The notes under the pieces are model-generated. The model was not told where the DNA came from, ran no database searches, and was given only the letters and a program-made list of their open reading frames with translations. 64,000 nucleotides of DNA from Karalla daura (taxonomy: Eukaryota > Chordata > Actinopteri > Chaetodontiformes > Leiognathidae), in the NCBI GenBank assembly GCA_029224185.1, contig CM055196.1:3045501-3109500 (forward strand), read 5' to 3'. This document shows positions 31,600 through 42,226 of this stretch, piece by piece (position 1 is the first letter of the stretch; each line of letters starts with the position of its first letter). The position numbers were made by a program, and so were the translations under genes.

Positions 31600-31870
31600 A
31601 GGAGAGGCTATTGCTGCCTGTTAGCGATTCAAACTTGAAGCCGCTAAACTGTGGGGCCTGCTGGCCCAATCGATTCATGATCCAAGAATCCTCCAAAATT
31701 CTCAGCTTTACGAGGCATTCGAGGAGGGTATTATCGATCTTGTGGGGTGATTCTGGCGACCCGCTGAAGCCACGGCTCCTCACTCACGGCTCAACTCGGA
31801 ACACAACGAAGAGGGCATTTCGTGTTCTCAAACGGCGCTTCCCGTCTACATGGGGAAGTGAGGACGATTC
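31600..31870 (+). mobile_element. PIF/Harbinger (HARBI1-like) transposase relic
   Basis: Translation in shifting frames gives SIHDPRILQNSQLYEAFEEG, then GDSGDPLKPRLLTH, then TTKRAFRVLKRRF. These correspond in order to the Harbinger DDE nuclease blocks S-x-HD-SRI-x-S-LY-x-FE-G, GDSGYPL-x-P-LLTP and V-V-E-R-x-F-G-x-LK-x-RF. The last catalytic Glu is replaced and frames are broken, so it is dead. Confidence 0.75.
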
Positions 31871-31989
31871 CTCAGAGTGTGTAACGTTGTATGTGCGACT
31901 GTTGTTCTGCACATGGCAAGGTAGGCCTGCCTGAACAAACATAAAACAAGCTTTTAACCATGATTTCCTTCAGGATAAATAAAGTATCT

Positions 31990-32050
31990 CTAGCTAGCTA
32001 GCTAGCAAGCTAGCTACCTACTTACCAGCTACCTACCAAGCCAGCTACCT
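31990..32050. repeat. Simple repeat, CTAG then CTAC tetramers
   Basis: CTAG is repeated about five times from 31990 and then degenerates into CTAC/CCAG tetramers up to about 32050. Confidence 0.75.
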
Positions 32051-35000
32051 CCTTCCAGTTACCTGACATTGAAGAAGAGGAAGGAGTTGACCAATTCCAT
32101 CACAATGCGGTAGACGGAGAAGATTGAGAGGACCAGCAAGGAGCCGGCCGATTTTGTGCGATGTCTAGTTACTTGAAGTGGTCTATTCAATAAAGGTCAT
32201 TGCACTCCTCAACTACAGTATTTCCACATGGATCAGGGGTCAAGGGTGCTAAGAAAATACAAGACCAATGTTTTGATTGGAAATTGAAGGAAGCTTTTCC
32301 CGTTTCAGACAAATCACATCTCGTAGCCTACAGCGATGAGACAAACAGCTAAATGGCCCCAATGGTGCTTAGCAAAAGAGTCTGGAGGTTTGAAATATGC
32401 CTAAACACACTTTCACACGTTTGCCTCAGCAAAATAAGGTTGCGAGTGTGTGAAGAGTTCTCCTTGTGTTACTCGTTTCTTCTTCTTTTCTTGTAACCCT
32501 GGACTGAATGCATACATGCATTCTATTTATGCCATGTATATTCATAAGGTACGTGAAGTGCACTAGATGTTGTTGGTGTATTATTTATTTATTAAGCTTA
32601 AGCATATTCTATTTGGCCCGCTCCAAACGTCTTTACGCAGGGCTGCTGTAAATGTAGCAGCACTTGAATCCATGATGATTCGTTTCACTCCCGTGTACGC
32701 TGACGTGACCATAACTAAACAAGTTTTACCTGTAAACACCTTTACCTTTGAACTCCCTCCTCCCTTTGGGGGATTTTTCCTTTTAAAGATCTCTTATTTA
32801 ACCTCTCGTACCATATTCTTAAACCTTTTTTGTACCGCAGAAACATCCCAGAGGACAGCAGGATTGACGCCACAGATGTCGTTTTCTTTTGGCAGATGGC
32901 ATTTTTCTTTACATTCTATGACATTCTTCACTGAATTTACCTAATAAAATGTGTTTGTATGAGTTGAATTCCTCTAAAACGCAGCGATTCTTGGAATGGG
33001 TAAAAGGAACCGCATGGATAGTGTCTGCTCACTGCCAATTTTTTTGTTTTGAAAAGACACTTAAAATACCCACAATTCTTTGCAGCATAGTACTACTTAA
33101 GATAGTCGGGCTATTATTTAGTGGGGTATTATTTAGATGTCTAAAAATAATGGTAAATAAGAAGCCTGAACTTGTAACAGTATGGAGTATAGAAAGTCTT
33201 TTTCTCTCAACACCTTAATAGTTAGAGCTTCCCTGTCACCAAGGCAGATGTCAGGGATCTTGGGCATAAAAAAGTTAGTGACCACTGTCCTAAAGGGATT
33301 GAATAATCATCCTCACCAAAGAAGTTTTTTTTTTATATGAAAAAGTATTCAGATTGATTAGACTCTAAATTCCCCCTTGGTGTGCGTGTCCTGTGTTAGG
33401 CTGGACTAAGATAACGGATGGATACTTTCCATTCTAAATGCAGAACTATCCACATGTATTCTGTTCCCTCCAAACAGGAAATCTACATATATACATTATA
33501 GTGATAGTGAGAATATACATATAAATGCCAAAGTGGCATCATTTTCATTGCTGACAAAAAACTCACCAAAGAATGTTTTTGATATGAAAAAGTATTTTAT
33601 TTGGTTTTGTCCAAGCAGGTCATCATCAAATGCATGCACTGGTGTTAGACTGTGATAATCCTGAGTGTTATCATTCAGCTTTGGAACTGAATGAGTTCAT
33701 CATCAGCTCCACTCCTGCCCTCCCTCACTCCATCCAGTTGAGAACTGAATCTCTCAGCATCTCCCAGTGCCTCGCCTCTGCTCTCCCTGATGCTAGACAC
33801 CACTCTGCTGACTGAGCTGACTCAGTGACACATATGAAACAAGTATGTCATTAAAAGTTAGCTTCTTGAAACAAGAAGGAAATCTGTTGCTTAGCCACTA
33901 AATACAAGCCAACCACCACAGTGCAGCCAGCCCTTTTGTTATTCACACCTTTCTTGCAGCTTCGTCTCATCTCCTTTGTCATCGAGGTGTTCCTGGAGTC
34001 CCGGTCTTCTATGTTGTCGTTACTGGACGGTTGATGCAGCCTATGGAGGTTCATTTAATAAGTTGTACAATGACACATAACACCTTCTGAACCCTTTTAT
34101 TAACTTGCTGATGTCTGATGATTCACAACAAGTCCAGAAAACACAAAATTACTTCAACACTTACCTCTGGTTAATGAATCCACAGCTCATAAAAGAAACC
34201 ATCATGACCATATCATATTATAAAAACAAGGCTGGTGGCTCTCTCCATGACGTGAACCTAAAACCCCAAACCAGTCCAACAATGTATACAAAAGTCTTTT
34301 TGAACAACAAAACGATGGCGTTGATGTGAAGACACAGGGATGTGAAGTCAGGAGCGTCCCAAAGCCACCAGTACAGGAGACACACACAGTAACAGTGTCC
34401 TCTGTGCTGATGGGGCTGGGACACTCCTGATGGTCTGGATAACTGACTGAAGAGGATGGTGGCGTCTAGGAGCAGGTTCAGGGTTCATGCTGGCTTGAGT
34501 TCAGTGGTCTGGAGGAGCTGTGCTGTCCTGAAAAACACAAAAACACTTCATGATTCACTTCATTTCACTCCCGGTCAAACATAACCTGTGTTTCTTCATT
34601 AGTCACAGTGTATAAACATGACAATCGATTGAATAATGTTCCTCTAAATAAATAAATATGAAGCACACATGTCAAAAACAATCAGTCTTGAAATGACTTA
34701 CTCATCCCACTGAATGAAAGGCCACCATCAGTCTCAGGCTGGTCTTGGTCTCATCCATCTTTCTCTTCTGGTCCAGTCTCATCCTCTTTGTCATCATGGA
34801 AACCCTGGAGTCCTGGATCTTCTGAGACTTTGGTTTTTGTTGAACTACACTGTTGGATTTGTATAAACATGACAATCAGAGGAACAATAATCTTTTCTTT
34901 CAAAACAGGATGTATCAAAGCTTTAGAAATGTTCACTCACAAATATTTGATGATAAAATCACGTAGTCCATCGAGAACAGGAGACCATTGATATCCAGTT

Positions 35001-35867
35001 GTTGTTATCCATACACTTCTTCTGCTCGTTTCTTCTCTCCATCACCATATTTAATCCTAGAATATCAGTTTATCAAGGGCCTTGGTTTACTAATACAGAC
35101 TTTGAATAAGCCAAACACTAAGCAATAATATTCCATAATTATCCAATTGAATAAATGATGCAGAGATGAAAATGTAGCTTGTCAAACTTCAGTGAGGAAA
35201 TGACTTACTTGGTTCATTAAATGAAAGGCGCCCATCGCTTTTAAACTGATTCTGTTCTCATCCCATCCTCTGGTTCAGTCTCATCTTCTCCTTTAAGGTC
35301 ATCTTGGGCTTGGTTTTCCTTCTGCTTGCTCTGGAGAGGTTGATGCAGCCTGCGGAGAGACAGAAAAGGAGTTAGTGAAACGGCAAACATGAGATGCGGT
35401 TCAACAACTTGCAACTGGGTATGAACTTACCTTTTCCTGCAATAGTCATACTCTTCTTCTCTAAGCAATATAAACAATATAAAACAACCACTGTCAGGTG
35501 CAGGTGGTTCATATAAAATGAGGAGATCCATCAGGTGGGTGGGTGCTAGATGTTTCCAGGCTTTGTAAATGAGGAGAAGGATTTTAAAAGTGGATTCCAG
35601 ATTGATTGGTGTGTTATGTTGCCCTGGTTCTGTAGGGGTGAGAAGTCTTGCAGTAAAATTTTGGACGTTTTGGAGTCTGTTCGATGACATTGCTGGGAGA
35701 CCAATAGAGGGCATGAGTCTAATCCAGCCTGGAGGTTATAATTGAGGGTTTCCAGAGGGGTAAAGTTGAATGAGGGAGGAGTTTGGAGATGGCTTTGAAA
35801 TGGGGAAAAAAGCACACAGACAACACAGAGTAACACTACAGAACAATACTTACCTTTCTATAATTAC

Positions 35868-36415
35868 CTCTAAAGTACCGAGAGGTGGTACTGTATGAAA
35901 ACCTCGACAAAACATCTACATCTTATATTGAAAACCTACTTTTTGTTATCACTAAACTCACAATCACGAGACAACACAGAAGAACATTACATAACAATAC
36001 TTACCTTAATATACTTACCTCTAAAGTACCGAGAGGTGGTACTGTATGAAAACCTAACATTTAGTCCTATCTTTGAACAAACACTCACTAGATAGCACAG
36101 AAGAACATTACATAACAATACTTACCTTAATATACTTACCTCTAAAGTACCGAGAGGTGGTACTGTATGAAAACCTAACATTTAGTCCTATCTTTGAACA
36201 AACACTCACTAGATAGCACAGAAGAACACGACAGAGCAATACTTACCTTAATATACTTACCTCTAAAGTACCGAGAGGTGGTACTGTATGAAAACCTAAC
36301 ATTTAGTCCTATCTTTGAACAAACACTCACTAGATAGCACAGAAGAACACGACAGAGCAATACTTACCTTAATATACTTACTTCTAAAGTACCTAGAGGT
36401 ACTACTATATGAAAA
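35868..36415 (-). repeat. 121-bp splice-module array, copy 1
   Basis: The core CTAAAGTACC recurs at 36021, 36142, 36263 and 36384 (exact 121-bp spacing), with a fifth, offset copy at 35870. On the minus strand each module reads TTTTCATACAG, then 23 bases, then GAG|GTAAGTATAT, and a second GTAAGT 14 bases on. The last module (36384) is a variant. Each could supply a 23-nt microexon. Confidence 0.85.
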
Positions 36416-36651
36416 CAATTCGTGCTGTCTTTGTACTCACATTGACTAGACAGCACAGAATAACATTACACAACATGGAGATGTGTAATGTTAGCCCAGC
36501 AGGTTGGTGGAGGTGGCTGCTCCTGATGGTCTGCAGGAGCTCTGCTACCTTTAGAAACCACTAAACAAGCTGCTGGGGATAACAGGCTAAGTTTCTCTTA
36601 GCCTGGAGAGAGTGGACAGGCACACAGGAGAGTGCTTAGCACTGAAGCTTC

Positions 36652-37659
36652 CTAGTTCGAGTCGCTGTCGTAGGACACCACAGGACGGAACCAGTGTGCA
36701 CGGCGTCCATAGCCAAGGCCTGTGGAGGTGGAGGGGTAGGAGTCTTCAGCTTGCGGGGAGAAGGGTCGCTGGCCATAGTCATCAGAGTCTTCATAGTCCT
36801 CGTAGTAAAAGGCGGTGTCATATCCAAACTCTTCACCCTCCTCCCAGTATCTGTCACCGTGCTCCTCCTCTTTTTCCTCTTCCTTCCTGTTTGTCTCCCA
36901 TGGGGGGGAGGAAGCCAGATCCTCTTCATCCACTGAGAGGATGGGGAAAAAACAGTCCTCTTCATTCCTTGAGGGGATGGGGACAGGGAGGTCATCTTCG
37001 TCCTCCAAGGGGATGGAGATGGGGAGGCCCTCTTCATCTCTTGAGGGGATGGACACGGGGAAGTGCTCTTCGTCTCTTGAGGAGATGGAGACATGGAGGT
37101 CTTCTTTGTCCTCCAAGGAGATGGACACGGGGATGTCCTCTTCGTCCTCCAGAGGGATGGAGACAGGGAGGTCCTCCAAGCGCTCCTTGGGGGCTGTCCT
37201 CAGCCTCTTCACTACTTCCTCCTCAGAGTCACCTCTCTCCCGGCTCCTCTTCTTCTGACTGTTTCCTGAAGCCCAGGGAGTGTCTTCAGGGGAGTCCACA
37301 AAGTCCATCTTCAGCCTCTTGGTACTCACCTCCTCTACGCCACTATCAACCAAGAGCCGCTTTGCAGACATCCTGGGAGCTGACTCATCCCACCTACTGC
37401 AAAACCTTCTGGATGAAGCCCTGGGAGTGTCCTCCTCCTCTTCCTCTTCTTGAGGTGGCGTCCTCCTCATCTCCAGAGGGGGTGGAGACAGGCAGGTCCT
37501 CTTCATCTCACAAGGGGTGGAGACAGGGAGGTCCCCTTGGTCTCCTGAGGGGACAGAGACAGGCAGGTCCTCTTCGTCCTCCACGGGGATGGACAGGGGG
37601 ATGTCCTCTTCGTCCTCCGAGAGGATGGACAGGGGGAGGTCCTCCTCGAAGTAGTCCAT
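36652..37659 (-). CDS. Unrecognised acidic 12-residue-repeat protein, copy 1
   Basis: 335 codons in one exon; the ATG lies two bases after an acceptor (TTTTCCCCTCAG|GC). I do not recognise the family. Residues 6-65 hold five and residues 162-257 eight 12-residue repeats, consensus EDLPVSIPLEDE, encoded by a 36-bp DNA repeat. Between them lie an E-rich run (71-76) and basic clusters (SAKRLL, STKRLK, KKRSRER, VKRLR) that could be nuclear localisation signals. The C-terminus is acidic and aromatic (EDYEDSDDYG) and ends SYDSDSN. No signal peptide or membrane segment. Many Ser residues sit before acidic runs (SEDE, SRDE), a CK2-type context. A strong donor, GAG|GTGAGT, lies inside the ORF after codon 110. 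The stop is 103 bases before the next donor, so a spliced mRNA could be subject to nonsense-mediated decay. Differs from copy 2 at three residues (SVDE, HGDRY). Confidence 0.6.
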   Translation of the reverse strand: MDYFEEDLPLSILSEDEEDIPLSIPVEDEEDLPVSVPSGDQGDLPVSTPCEMKRTCLSPPPLEMRRTPPQEEEEEEDTPRASSRRFCSRWDESAPRMSAKRLLVDSGVEEVSTKRLKMDFVDSPEDTPWASGNSQKKRSRERGDSEEEVVKRLRTAPKERLEDLPVSIPLEDEEDIPVSISLEDKEDLHVSISSRDEEHFPVSIPSRDEEGLPISIPLEDEDDLPVPIPSRNEEDCFFPILSVDEEDLASSPPWETNRKEEEKEEEHGDRYWEEGEEFGYDTAFYYEDYEDSDDYGQRPFSPQAEDSYPSTSTGLGYGRRAHWFRPVVSYDSDSN

Positions 37660-38483
37660 GCCTGAGGGGAAAAGAACACATCCACATTTTAAACATCTCT
37701 CATTCCACTAAAAGTGTTGATGATGATGAGCAACAATCAAAGCTCAAACGTCAGGAAAAACACAATCTACCCACGTACAGTACAAATAGAATTATACAAT
37801 ATATTCAACTATGATACATGCATCTTTACAATAACTTGATTGTAAGCTTCATTCATGTGACACTCAGTAACTGCTCACTGACATCCTAAATGTATAAAAC
37901 AGTGTCCATGAAAAGCAATATCTTGACAGTAAGGACTGGTGTATGGCTTCAAATTAAACATGATCACCTCAGCCAAGGGGTGATGGACACATATAATCCA
38001 CATATACACATACATTACACACATACAATACAATATACACAACCATATGTAAAACTATGATACTTAGATCTCTACTTGATTATACACTTCATTCATGGGA
38101 CACTCAGAGACGACTACCCTGACTGGTGGCCAAACTTGTTACTCTTCATCAGTTTACTCAATCATTAGCAGGACAGCAGTTCAACAGTCTGCTATGGTGA
38201 TGACACACCATAACACTGCTGATCTGATCTCCTTCATCACCTGTCTCGACCGCCAACAGAAAGTACAATCTCGCTACATTTGGGCACAACTCTTCAGAAA
38301 AAAACAGGCACAATAAGCACTGGAAAAGTCAAAGAAGTCTATAGATTGCTACCCACGGATTCTACACTCAGACACCCAGCCGACATAGACCCATACATTA
38401 CGTCGCATCTTTCCCCGTATTGACAGAGACAGCGCCAGATCGCTAATACCAAACGAGACCAACATGCAGCGCAGCGTCTGCGA

Positions 38484-38491
38484 TGACGTCA
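38484..38491. promoter_or_regulatory. Palindromic CRE in intron 1, copy 1
   Basis: A perfect TGACGTCA, followed 14 bases later by TACGTCGTCA, in a locally CpG-rich stretch between exon 1 and the ORF exon. It is a candidate CREB/ATF site and possible second promoter. Confidence 0.45.
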
Positions 38492-38871
38492 TGACCGTTT
38501 GTTACGTCGTCACCAAGGCGATAAGCGAAGCGCGGCAAAACACACATTTGACTAACACGAATTTAAAAAAAAAACACAAAAACAAACATTGTCTCGCAAG
38601 CAAAATATGGCTCCCATTTCTGTACCCACAACGTCTCACAGACATCCAAACTTTTCCATGCTGATGATAATATCAACACTACTCCTACTGATAATAATAT
38701 TAATAGTCTTACCTCTGCAGTCCGCGCTGGGTCTCCTGGAGGTTATCTTCAGGGTCCTCGTCCCTTCTTGGTCTTGTTCAGTAGTTGGTGAAGAGTTGAA
38801 CGGTCCTTGACCGCAATCAAGCGTCCGAGAAGCTCGGTTCCGGTGGACCAACAAGCCCAGGACCGAGAGGT

Positions 38872-39050
38872 CCAATCAGAGCAGTTCAGGAGGTCCAATC
38901 GGCCTAACTCAGTGGGTCCAATCAGCTGCTACTGCTCAGATCGTCTTCTTCTCTTCAGTTAATCGTAGATCCTACTCACAGTTGATGCTTTTCAGATCGT
39001 CTTCTCTTCAATTGATCGCAGTTCCTACTCACAGTTGATAGTTTTCAGAG
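38872..39050 (-). promoter_or_regulatory. Promoter of copy 1: three CCAAT boxes and a direct repeat
   Basis: CCAAT pentamers at 38872, 38895 and 38918, each inside GGTCCAATC and exactly 23 bp apart, lie 160-210 bp upstream of the exon 1 donor (38713). This is typical NF-Y placement; on the transcribed strand they read ATTGG. Further upstream a ~55-bp direct repeat (CAGATCGTCTTC...ACAGTTGAT) occupies 38937-38992 and 38993-39045. Confidence 0.6.
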
Positions 39051-39183
39051 CGTCCTTGTCCAGGAGAGTATACTTACTGTACCAGTGTCCGGGCCAGAAA
39101 GGGGAGGAATGCTAGGCAACTAGTCTAATAAAGATTCTGCCTGGCCACCAAGTGTGTTATTTCTATGTTATTGTTTAAAACTT

Positions 39184-39191
39184 CACACACA

Positions 39192-39222
<31 letters not shown>
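39184..39222. repeat. CA microsatellite, copy 1 right flank
   Basis: CA dinucleotides, interrupted by CGCG near the left end, about 40 bp. Confidence 0.95.
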
Positions 39223-42200
39223 TTAAAAGGGCCACAGAATGAAATAGGAAATGCTATTTTAATGCTGAAACTACCTCGTTACCTGTTGTTTTTTTTTTCT
39301 TGTGGTCTTGTCTCATCTCCTTTGTCATTGAGGTGTTCCTGGAGTCCTGCTCTTCTATGCTTTTGTTTCTGGGGGGTTGATGCAGCTCATGGAATTTCAT
39401 TTCATGACTCAATGAATGAAGTGCATGTCACTTGTGCCATGCGGTCATTGAGTATTTATTGCATCTGCAATTTGATTGTACTTGCAGCGTGTCTTGCTCT
39501 TGTACAATGACAATAATTTCTCAATCTTTTTATTAACATGCTTAAATCTGATGATTCACAAGAGGTTTTCTTCAGGTACTGCAGTTTCCTCCCACAGTCC
39601 AATATCATGCATGTTCAGATTGATTAGACTCTAAATTCCCCCTTGGTGTGCATGTCCTGTCTTAGGCTGGACTAAGATAACAGATGGATGGATACTTTCC
39701 ATTATAAATGCAGAACTATCCACATGTATTCTGTTCCCTCCCAACAGGAAATCTACATATATACATTATAGTGATAGTGAGTATACATATAACAGCCAAA
39801 GTGGCATCATTTTCATAGCTGACAAAAAACTCACCAAAAGAATGTTTTTGATATGAAAAAGTATGTTTATTTGGTTTTGTCCAAGCAGGCCATCATCAAA
39901 TGCATGCACTGGTGTTAGACTGTGATAATCCTGAGTGTTATCATTCAGCTTTGGAACTGAATGAGTTCATCATCAGCTCCACTCCTGCCCTCCCTCACTC
40001 CATCCAGTTGAGAACTGAATCTCTCAGCATCTCCCAGTGCCTCGCCTCTGCTCTCCCTGATGCTAGACACCACTCTGCTGACTGAGCTCAGTGACACATA
40101 TGAAACAAGTATGTCATTAAAACTTAACTTCTTGAAACAAGAAGGAAATCTGTTGCTTAGCCACTAAATACAAGCCAACCACCACTGTGCAGCTGGTCCT
40201 GTTGGTATTCACACCTTTCTTGCAGCTTCATCTCATCTCCTGTCATCGAGGTGTTCCTGGAGTCCCGGTCTTCTATGTTGTCGTTACTGGACAGTTGATG
40301 CAGCCTATGGAGCTTCATTTCATAAATTGTACAATGACACATAACACCTTCTGAACCTTTTTATTAACTTGCTCATGTCTGATGATTCACAACAAGTCCA
40401 GAAAACACAAAATTACTTCAACACTTACCTCTGGTTAATGTATCCACATCTCATACTAGAACCATCATGTCAATATATCATAGAAACAAGGCTGGTGGCT
40501 CTCTCCATGACGTGAACCTAAAACCCCAAACCAGTCCAACAATGTATACAATAGTCTTTTTGAACAACAAAACGATGATGTTGATGTGAGGACACAGAGA
40601 TGTGAAGTCAGGAGCGTCCCAAAGCCACCAGCATAGGAGAGACACACAGTAACAGTGTCCTCTGTGCTGATGGAGCTGGGACACTCCTGATGGTCTGGAT
40701 TACTGACTGAAGAGGATGGTGGCGTCCAGGAGCAGGGTCAGGGTTCATGCTGGCTTGAGTTCAGTGGTCTGGAGGAGCTGTGCTGTCCTGAAAAACACAA
40801 AAATACTTCATGATTCACTTCATTTCACTCCCGGTCAAACATAACCTGTGTTTCTTCATTAGTCACAGTGTATAAACATGACAATAAAATGAAGCACACA
40901 TGTCAAAAACAGTCAGTCTTAAAATGACTTACTCATCCCACTGAATGAGAGGCCACCATCAGTCTCAGGCTGGTCTTGGTCTCATCCATCTTTCTCTTCT
41001 GGTCCAGTCTCATCCTCTTTGTCGTCATGGAAACCCTGGAGTCCTGGATCTTCTGACACTTTGGTTTTTATTGAGCTACACTGTTGGGTTTGTATAAACA
41101 TGACAATCAGAGGAACAATAATGTTTTCTTTCAAAACAGGATGTATCAAAGCTGTAGAAATATTCACTCACAAATATTTGATGATAAAATCACGTAGTCC
41201 ATCGAGAACAGGAGACCATTGATATCCAGTTGTTGTTATCCATACGCTTCTTCTGCTTCTTTCTTCTCTCCATCACCATATTTAATCCTAGAATATCAAT
41301 TTATCAAGGGCCTTGGTTTAATAATACAGACTTTGAATAAGCCAAACACTAAGCAATAATATTCCATAATTATCCAATTGAATATATGAAGCATAGATGA
41401 AAATGTAGCTTGTCAAACTTCAGTGAGGAAATGACTTACTTGGTTCATTAAATGAAAGGCGCCCATCGCTTAAACTGATTCTGTTCTCATCCCATCCTCT
41501 GCTTCAGTCTCATCTTCTCATTTAAGGTCATCTTGGGCTTGGTTTTCCTTCTGCTTGCTCTGGAGAGGTTGATGCAGCCTGTGGAGAGACAGAAAAGGAG
41601 TTAGTGAAACGGCAAACATGAGATGCGGTTCAACAACTTGCAATTGGGTGTGAACTTACCTTTTCCTGCAATAGTCATACTCGTCTTCTCTAAACAATAT
41701 AAACAATATAAAACAACCACTGTCAGCAGAGCACAAGGTGCAGGTGGCTCCATATAAAATGAGGAGATCCGTCAGGTAGGTGGGTGCTAGATGTTTCCAG
41801 GCTTTGTAAATGAGGAGAAGGATTTTAAAAGTGGCTTCCAGATTGATTGGTGTGTTATGTTGCCCTGGTTCTGTAGGGGTGAGAAGTCTTGCAGTAAAAT
41901 TTTGGACGTTTTGGAGTCTGTTCGATGACATTGCTGGGAGACCAATAGAGGGCATGAGTCTAATCCAGCCTGGAGGTTATAATTGAGGGTTTCCACAGGG
42001 GTGGAGTTGAATGAGGGAGGAGTTTGGAGATGGCTTTGAAATGGGGAAAAAAGCACACAGACAACACAGAGTAACACTACAGAACAATACTTACCTTTCT
42101 ATAATTACCTCTAGATAAAACATCTACATCTTATATTGAAAACCTACTTTTTGTTATCACTAAACTCACAATCACGAGACAACACAGAAGAACATTACGT

Positions 42201-42226
42201 AACAATACTTACCTTAATATACTTAC

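Larger units (their letters stand above)
30419..33349. other. Spacer between znf319 and the tandem array
   Basis: No intact gene. Two short plus-strand frames at 30629-30832 and 30843-31094 were not recognised. A Harbinger relic lies at 31600-31870 and a CTAG/CTAC-type simple repeat at 31990-32050. Homology to the array units begins sharply at 33350. Confidence 0.6.
33350..39615 (-). repeat. Tandem gene unit, copy 1 (type A)
   Basis: First complete 6.27-kb unit; boundaries are set at the shared start CAGATTGATTAGACTC. Splice-bounded segments on the minus strand: exon 1 ending at 38713, exon 2 at 36549-37661 (335-codon ORF), the 121-bp modules at 35.87-36.40 kb, a 30-nt exon at 35431-35460, then 35209-35349, 34941-35056, 34702-34849, 34165-34527, 33949-34040 and a terminal exon of about 33585-33807 with AATAAA at 33596-33601. 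Type A marks: ACTGAGCTGACTCAGTGAC at 33813 and CTGTGTTAGG at 33392. A decayed second copy of the penultimate exon and 3' flank lies at 39300-39550. Confidence 0.9.

Noticed and set aside
36612..37814. 400-codon plus-strand frame rich in RGW/PPR repeats, present in all four units (also 42699, 48985, 55427)
   Set aside because: It is exactly antisense to the 335-codon acidic frame and arises from the same 36-bp repeat. It has no acceptor at its start, while the minus frame begins right after one, and promoter, splice sites and poly(A) signals all point to the minus strand. An antisense product is not formally excluded.
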